From the NCBI GenBank assembly GCA_937903155.1, contig CALCZU010000030.1:12869-76868 (forward strand): a DNA stretch of 64,000 nucleotides, written 5' to 3'. Made by a program: the position numbers and the translations under genes. How positions within the stretch are numbered: the stretch's first letter is position 1; every line of letters begins with the position of its first letter. Positions 60,077 to 64,000 of the stretch are shown here, one piece after another. Source of the DNA: an uncultured Bdellovibrionales bacterium (GTDB lineage: Bacteria > Bdellovibrionota > FAC87 > UBA2466). The notes below the pieces were generated by a model. The model did no database searches. It was not told the origin of the DNA and was given only the letters and a program-made list of their open reading frames with translations.

Positions 60077-61204
60077 ATGAATATCTGGACAAAAGGAGCT
60101 CTTTTTTTATTTCTGCTTTTTCCAGTAAACGACGTGCTTGCTTGCACTATTTGGGATTTTCTGGCGCTGATTAGGCTTCGTAAGCCTGTCGTCAGTGTGG
60201 TGATCCCCTTTCGTTCCGACCTGAATATCCTTGAAGTTTTAGGATCCGGGAACCAAGGAACGGTTTATCTTGTCGGAAATGAAAAAGAGCGTGCTGTTTT
60301 TAAAGTGCCTTTTCCGGAAGAAGAAGCGAATGCGGCAGAAAAATTCCCCCTTCTTCAAAGAACCGATCGCAATGTTACTCAGATAGCAATGAAAGTAGGC
60401 GATGAGTTTAAAACAGGGGTCCTGATGCCGATTTATTCGGAATATTCTGATCCTAATTTGCCTGCAAAGTCGGTTGAAAAAAGAATGGAGGAGAACCACG
60501 GGGTTGAATCGAACTCTTTTTCGCCCTACCACATTTTTTCCGAAAAAATTGATCCTCAGAATCAGGATCCGCAAGTTCAGAAATATAGCCAGAGTTTTAT
60601 TTTTGCGATTCTCGACGGAATGAAAAAGCTTCATGATAAAAAAATTATTTTTCACGATTTTAGCTGGAAAAATGTTCTCATTCGTGAAGGCCCGGATGGA
60701 TTTGAGGTCCGATATATCGATTTCGACCACGCTGAAGATTTACATTATGCCCTCGCGAGAGAAGATTCTGTGGCGCCTCTTTTTCCTATTAAAGACGATG
60801 TGTCTTTTCTTTCGTCCTGGTTGAAATTGGGGTTAGGCTTTCGCTTAAATCCCGCCCAAAAATTAATTTTGCAATTGGAACTCGCCCAAGACATTCCTGA
60901 ATTAAAAAAACTTCTTCTAGAATCGAAAAAGACAGATCTCAACAACTCTTGGGAAAAGAAAGTTTTTTTCGAAAAACTAGCGGTGCTTTTTCAAAGAGAA
61001 ATGAATCGAGACAGACCGGCCTCCAAAAAAGAGACTGCCGAACAACGCGAGCGCCGACTGGAAAGGCTCGAATACTACCGCGAGAACCAGATCCAACGGC
61101 TTTTAAATACAGAAGAACTCTGTGATCCGCTCATTACAGCGATTAAAGCAAAAGATCCGACGCTAGGTCCTGCCATTCACCGATACGATTGGCGAGCAAG
61201 ATAG
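60077..61204 (+). CDS. Secreted protein-kinase-like protein with intact catalytic motifs
   Basis: A 375-residue protein with a signal peptide (GALFLFLLFPVNDVLAC). The kinase motifs are in order: Gly-rich loop VLGSGNQGTVYLVG (56-66), ATP-site Lys in AVFKVPFP (76), Glu in EEEANAAEKF, hinge area TGVLMPIYSE, catalytic loop IIFHDFSWKNVLI (His193-Asp194...Asn199) and metal-binding RYIDFDHAED (Asp215). This is a plausible active Ser/Thr or small-molecule kinase. The tail is rich in Arg/Glu (AEQRERRLERLEYYRE). A signal peptide on an intact kinase fold is rare; Fam20-like or effector kinases are precedents. Substrate unknown. Confidence 0.65.
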   Translation: MNIWTKGALFLFLLFPVNDVLACTIWDFLALIRLRKPVVSVVIPFRSDLNILEVLGSGNQGTVYLVGNEKERAVFKVPFPEEEANAAEKFPLLQRTDRNVTQIAMKVGDEFKTGVLMPIYSEYSDPNLPAKSVEKRMEENHGVESNSFSPYHIFSEKIDPQNQDPQVQKYSQSFIFAILDGMKKLHDKKIIFHDFSWKNVLIREGPDGFEVRYIDFDHAEDLHYALAREDSVAPLFPIKDDVSFLSSWLKLGLGFRLNPAQKLILQLELAQDIPELKKLLLESKKTDLNNSWEKKVFFEKLAVLFQREMNRDRPASKKETAEQRERRLERLEYYRENQIQRLLNTEELCDPLITAIKAKDPTLGPAIHRYDWRAR

Positions 61205-61346
61205 GTCGAAAATTTCCGTACCTTTGGCCTGTCTTTGTAGTTGGAAGACAACTTTTCGATTGAGATTGTACTTAAAAATAATACCTATGCCTTCGGTTTG
61301 AAATATAACTGTGTCCGGACCTGGTAGATTATATGAAAGGAAATAT

Positions 61347-61868
61347 ATGAAAAAGTTTTTCGTTCTAGCGTTTGCATTCTCTCTCTTCGGACCGAGCCTA
61401 TTCGCAGGGCCTCAATTTAAAGTAGTCGAAGACGCTTTCAATTCCCTCGACCTCTGCAAAGAGTTCAAAACTAAAGTTGAAGAAAAAGTTCCTAACACAG
61501 TTTTTTTCTGTTCACCGCTGGCCGACGAAAAGACAAAAGGTCAATACATGATTGTGGCGACTTTAAAAGAAAACGCAAAGTTACCTATCGACGTAAAATA
61601 CCAACAAGCGGGCTTAAAATATATCGAGGAGAGCATCTCCGAAACGAGAACCGTTCCTCGGTACTTCCCGGACTCAGATCAAGTAAAATACATTTCCGAA
61701 GTAGTTAAAAAAATGATCCCGAAATCCAAAATAGAACCGATTGCTACAGAACAAGAATGCAATGCGTATCGCGAGCAGGTATCTCAAGCTAAGAAAGATC
61801 TGATTTATTCCAGATGCGTTCTGAGCGACGACAAATGGTACGTCGCATTTGCGCTCGTCGCGCAGTGA
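61347..61868 (+). CDS. Secreted hypothetical protein with four cysteines
   Basis: About 173 residues from the ATG at 61347 (AAAGG upstream), with a signal peptide (FFVLAFAFSLFGPSLFAG). The frame can be extended to 61311 but the extension is weak. Mature part: Cys in LDLCKEFKTK, VFFCSPLADEK, EQECNAYREQ and SRCVLSDDK, likely two disulfides; two similar halves (each ends in a strand such as YMIVATL or WYVAFALV) hint at a duplicated small domain. No family recognised. A repeat element begins right after its stop. Confidence 0.6.
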   Translation: MKKFFVLAFAFSLFGPSLFAGPQFKVVEDAFNSLDLCKEFKTKVEEKVPNTVFFCSPLADEKTKGQYMIVATLKENAKLPIDVKYQQAGLKYIEESISETRTVPRYFPDSDQVKYISEVVKKMIPKSKIEPIATEQECNAYREQVSQAKKDLIYSRCVLSDDKWYVAFALVAQ

Positions 61869-61872
61869 AAAT

Positions 61873-61917
61873 GTAAAAAGGTTGGGGGTACAGTCGAAAA
61901 GGTAGGCCGTACCGTTT
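61873..61917. repeat. GTAC-palindrome element, copy 2
   Basis: 45 bases matching 59938-59982 with three differences, placed between the stop of the 61347 gene and the end of the convergent DUF1543-like gene. The left palindrome arm is mutated here (ggtacagtc), so the stem is weaker than in copy 1. Confidence 0.75.
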
Positions 61918-61922
61918 TAGTT

Positions 61923-62228
61923 TCAAAAGGAGTCTTTGGAAGTTTCTACTAGGAGCGGTGGGTGGCCGCGGCGCCGTTCGTTTAGGATTTGAGACATTTC
62001 ATTAAGTTTAGGTTTGGATTTGAGATGAACTTCATAGCCGTCGACGGCTACGATTTCTTGAATTCCGTCGATATGCATTTGATGAGTTAGAAACTCTTTT
62101 TTTTCTTTAGCGCGTTTTCGGGCTTCTTTAAAATCTTTTGCGACGACGAAGAAATTGACGTGGGTTTCATAAAACCCACGCGCCATTTGTTTGTCGTAAT
62201 AACCGCAGTGAACAAGATATAGAGGCAT
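61923..62228 (-). CDS. DUF1543-like small protein
   Basis: About 101 residues from the ATG at 62228. The stretches PLYLVHCGYYDKQMARGFYE, THVNFFVVAKDFKEARKRA, HIDGIQEIVAVDGYEVHL follow DUF1543 proteins, which have an unknown function. An upstream in-frame start at 62252 would overlap the next gene's stop, so the ATG is preferred. Same strand as the secreted gene upstream, 11 bases apart. Not secreted. Confidence 0.65.
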   Translation of the reverse strand: MPLYLVHCGYYDKQMARGFYETHVNFFVVAKDFKEARKRAKEKKEFLTHQMHIDGIQEIVAVDGYEVHLKSKPKLNEMSQILNERRRGHPPLLVETSKDSF

Positions 62229-62239
62229 CTTTCGCTTTG

Positions 62240-62674
62240 CTATTTGCTCCAAACAAGTTTGAGTTTTGCGGAATACTTCTTTTCATTCCAACTGCCCAGA
62301 GCGTTCATTAGGCTTTCATCGGCGGAAACTTGTAAGACTACCTGATCAATATCATCCGCGATATGGTACGAGGTTACTCCTTCAGGTTCTGCCTTAGAGG
62401 AGAGTATTGCCCTCGCTGGATTTAAAACCTTAAACCCATGGATCAATTCTTCTTCAATGAGTACATAACTGCCTTGACCGTTCGCGCGTTTGCAAAACTG
62501 AATTGCTTTGTAACGGCTGTACCAGTCGCTGGCGTTGCTTTCGACGCGTTTATACAAGCGAGTGGCCTCTCCGTCGTCGTCATTGTATTTACACGAAAAA
62601 GGTTTGGCTTGGTCTGCAGCTAAAGCCACTTGCAATCCTGTCAATCCCAATACGATCGCGGTCCAAAATTTCAT
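62240..62674 (-). CDS. Secreted hypothetical protein
   Basis: A 144-residue protein with a signal peptide (TAIVLGLTGLQVALAAD), two Cys (FSCKYNDDDGE and QFCKRANGQG) and a beta-rich C-terminus (VVLQVSADESLMNAL, AKLKLVWSK). No family recognised. Same strand as the DUF1543-like gene downstream. Confidence 0.6.
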   Translation of the reverse strand: MKFWTAIVLGLTGLQVALAADQAKPFSCKYNDDDGEATRLYKRVESNASDWYSRYKAIQFCKRANGQGSYVLIEEELIHGFKVLNPARAILSSKAEPEGVTSYHIADDIDQVVLQVSADESLMNALGSWNEKKYSAKLKLVWSK

Positions 62675-62849
62675 TTTTTATTTCCCCCATGTTTAATGCA
62701 ATTTCACAAATACCACGAAATTTTAAAGGAAACGTAAGCGTTTTGCAGATGGCTTTAACAGATCGATTCGCTTTCAATAAATCTCCCGTTAAAAATTTGA
62801 CAGCGTTAAAACAGATCGCTATTCGTGGAAAATCATTGGGGGGTTTTAG

Positions 62850-63287
62850 ATGCGTCTTTTTAAATTCGTTAGTTTTTCTTTCATTTTCTTTTTCGCTTTG
62901 AGTGCGAGTGCGGATCCACAGAATTTAGATTGTGATTCGGTGCCGGGCGGATATCTTTGCAGGCAGATCAAAGTGATTCGTAATCTGATAGATACACGTT
63001 GTACGGGTCAGGCTTGTGACGCGTTATTTGCCAATCAGGCGCGTTCGGCCGCAGCGTTTGTGGACTATTATAACCGAAATGTTTTTAGCGACATTCGAGC
63101 CAGCAGTCCCTTGGGCACAAGTGCTTACTATCTTGCAGATGCGATCTGCAGCTATCGGTGGAGAGGCGAAGTCAGCATTTTCTCAAATACGATTGATCAA
63201 ATGAATCTTCTTGTACCTGCTTTAGTCGAGATTCAATCTGCTGCAGGGATTAAAGAGTACAAAACTTGTCGACTGATCATTAATTAA
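62850..63287 (+). CDS. Secreted Cys-rich helical protein
   Basis: A 145-residue protein with GGGGGG six bases before the ATG and a signal peptide (FVSFSFIFFFALSASAD). Six Cys (LDCDSVPGGYLC, DTRCTGQACDAL, DAICSYRW, KTCRLI) could form three disulfides in a helical scaffold. Not recognised. Twelve bases separate it from the next secreted gene, so the two likely form one transcript. Confidence 0.65.
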   Translation: MRLFKFVSFSFIFFFALSASADPQNLDCDSVPGGYLCRQIKVIRNLIDTRCTGQACDALFANQARSAAAFVDYYNRNVFSDIRASSPLGTSAYYLADAICSYRWRGEVSIFSNTIDQMNLLVPALVEIQSAAGIKEYKTCRLIIN

Positions 63288-63299
63288 ACGGGAAAAATC

Positions 63300-63758
63300 A
63301 TGAAATCTCTTTTAGGCGTTTTTGTTTTCTTAAGTACTACAAGCCTCTTTGCTCAGCCCAGTATGGAATGTGTGAAATGGGCTTACGAGCTCTATTACAA
63401 AGTGATGTCTTCCGCGGATGCAAATGCACGAGCGACCGAAGCTTGCCGGGATCGTGTGGATGTCGAAGTCGGAAAATGGATGTACGATAAATATTACACG
63501 ACGATGAATACCGTCGACGCACTCGATCGAGCGACGTCCAAAGCGAAAAGGTCGCGTGGAAAATTGCCGATCATTCAATTTGCTTATGAAAAATATTATA
63601 TGACTTCGAATATGCCGGATTCGGTCGATAGAGCGGCTGACGGGGCAATGTCGGTTCGTGCTTCTGCCAGAGAATGTATCGAGAGAGCGTATGAGTTTAA
63701 CTACAAAACGCATAACTCGAGAGATTCGATGGATATGGCGTTTAAAGATTGCCAGTAA
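63300..63758 (+). CDS. Secreted protein with four tandem helical repeats
   Basis: A 152-residue protein with a signal peptide (LLGVFVFLSTTSLFAQ). The mature part is built of about four copies of a 30-35-residue unit, each with a Trp/Ala-Tyr-Glu/Asp-x-Tyr-Tyr start and an Asp-x2-Asp-Arg-Ala end: CVKWAYELYYKVMSSADANA, VGKWMYDKYYTTMNTVDALD, IQFAYEKYYMTSNMPDSVDR, CIERAYEFNYKTHNSRDSMD. Cys flank the first and last units. The repeat unit is not one I can name. The 3' end overlaps the convergent response regulator by 17 bases. Confidence 0.65.
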   Translation: MKSLLGVFVFLSTTSLFAQPSMECVKWAYELYYKVMSSADANARATEACRDRVDVEVGKWMYDKYYTTMNTVDALDRATSKAKRSRGKLPIIQFAYEKYYMTSNMPDSVDRAADGAMSVRASARECIERAYEFNYKTHNSRDSMDMAFKDCQ

Positions 63759-64000
63759 AAATCGCCCACTCCCTCGAAATCAGCGAAATAAAGACGTCGA
63801 CATCGTTCGGTTTTTCCCAGAAAGAATGGACGGTCTGTTCGAGGCACTTGGTGAGAGGCGTATGGGAAATCGCAGAGTAACCGACGAAACGACTAGATGA
63901 GGCTGCTGGAAATTTCTCTCGGATTTCTCGGATCAGTTCGCCACCATCGAGTCCTTGAAGGCGAGCGTCTACTAAAAGAAGCTTGGGAAAAGGCTTCTTC
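63742..64000 (-). CDS. Receiver-domain response regulator, C-terminal part
   Basis: The frame is open to the window edge, so only the C-terminal part is here. Read on the minus strand it gives PKLLLVDARLQGLDGGELIR, with the phospho-acceptor Asp, then FVGYSAIS (switch region) and FWEKPNDVDVFISLISREW (conserved Lys-Pro). It is CheY-like and resembles the receiver at 56224-56643 in its end. The protein ends soon after the receiver fold, so it has no C-terminal output domain. Confidence 0.75.
   Translation of the reverse strand, partial: KKPFPKLLLVDARLQGLDGGELIREIREKFPAASSSRFVGYSAISHTPLTKCLEQTVHSFWEKPNDVDVFISLISREWAIFTGNL

Overview
The window looks like a chromosome segment of a Gram-negative, LPS-bearing bacterium with moderate GC (estimated by eye). 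Evidence includes KdsB, LipB, several outer-membrane beta-barrel/OmpA proteins, many Sec signal peptides and two DsbA-like oxidoreductases. The mix of housekeeping genes with a very large set of small secreted proteins and motor-like genes suggests something near Bdellovibrionota or other former deltaproteobacteria. That placement is inference; no rRNA is present to settle it.

Layout. 0-9.6 kb: end of a Gfo/Idh/MocA oxidoreductase, an unusual sigma-like protein, an SGNH hydrolase, a DsbA-like protein, an FkbM methyltransferase, an ElyC/DUF218 protein, tail-specific protease, 4-hydroxyphenylpyruvate dioxygenase and a DUF4360-like protein. 9.7-14.5 kb: a tight five-gene minus-strand operon that reads as a non-standard rotary or force-generating motor: FlgO-like envelope protein, TPR protein, a natural FliF(RBM3)-FliG fusion, MotA-like and MotB-like proteins. 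14.6-31 kb: HtrA protease, kdsB-pyrG, a frameshifted acyltransferase, a carotenoid/retinol-type oxidoreductase, SurA-DsbA fusion, lipB, pgsA, FlgT/CsgG-like envelope proteins and dnaE. 31-38.2 kb: a five-gene operon with three secreted RCC1-type propeller proteins and a fourth paralogue, all four sharing a C-terminal domain I do not recognise. 38.4-52.8 kb: lepB, threonine aldolase, outer-membrane proteins, a FliL-like protein with a His/Gly-rich linker, pyk, ftsB/divIC-like, a GHMP sugar kinase, oxidoreductases, a UvrD-type helicase, msrB and an OppA-like binding protein. 52.9-64 kb: an accessory-looking region dominated by secreted proteins (caspase-like, HExxH metallopeptidase-like, two protein-kinase-like proteins with signal peptides, several repeat-containing small proteins), with ung, an XRE regulator, two receiver-only response regulators and tRNA-Pro.

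How parts may work together. MotA/MotB-like stator proteins, a FliF-FliG rotor fusion, FliL-like, FlgO-like and FlgT/CsgG-like proteins are all here, but no rod, hook, filament or export genes are. This suggests either a second, reduced motor or scattered flagellar parts. The secreted kinase-like, caspase-like and metallopeptidase-like proteins would fit an effector or cell-envelope interaction role, but nothing in the sequence proves this. At least five families of palindromic or direct intergenic repeats are present, two of them in two copies inside the window.
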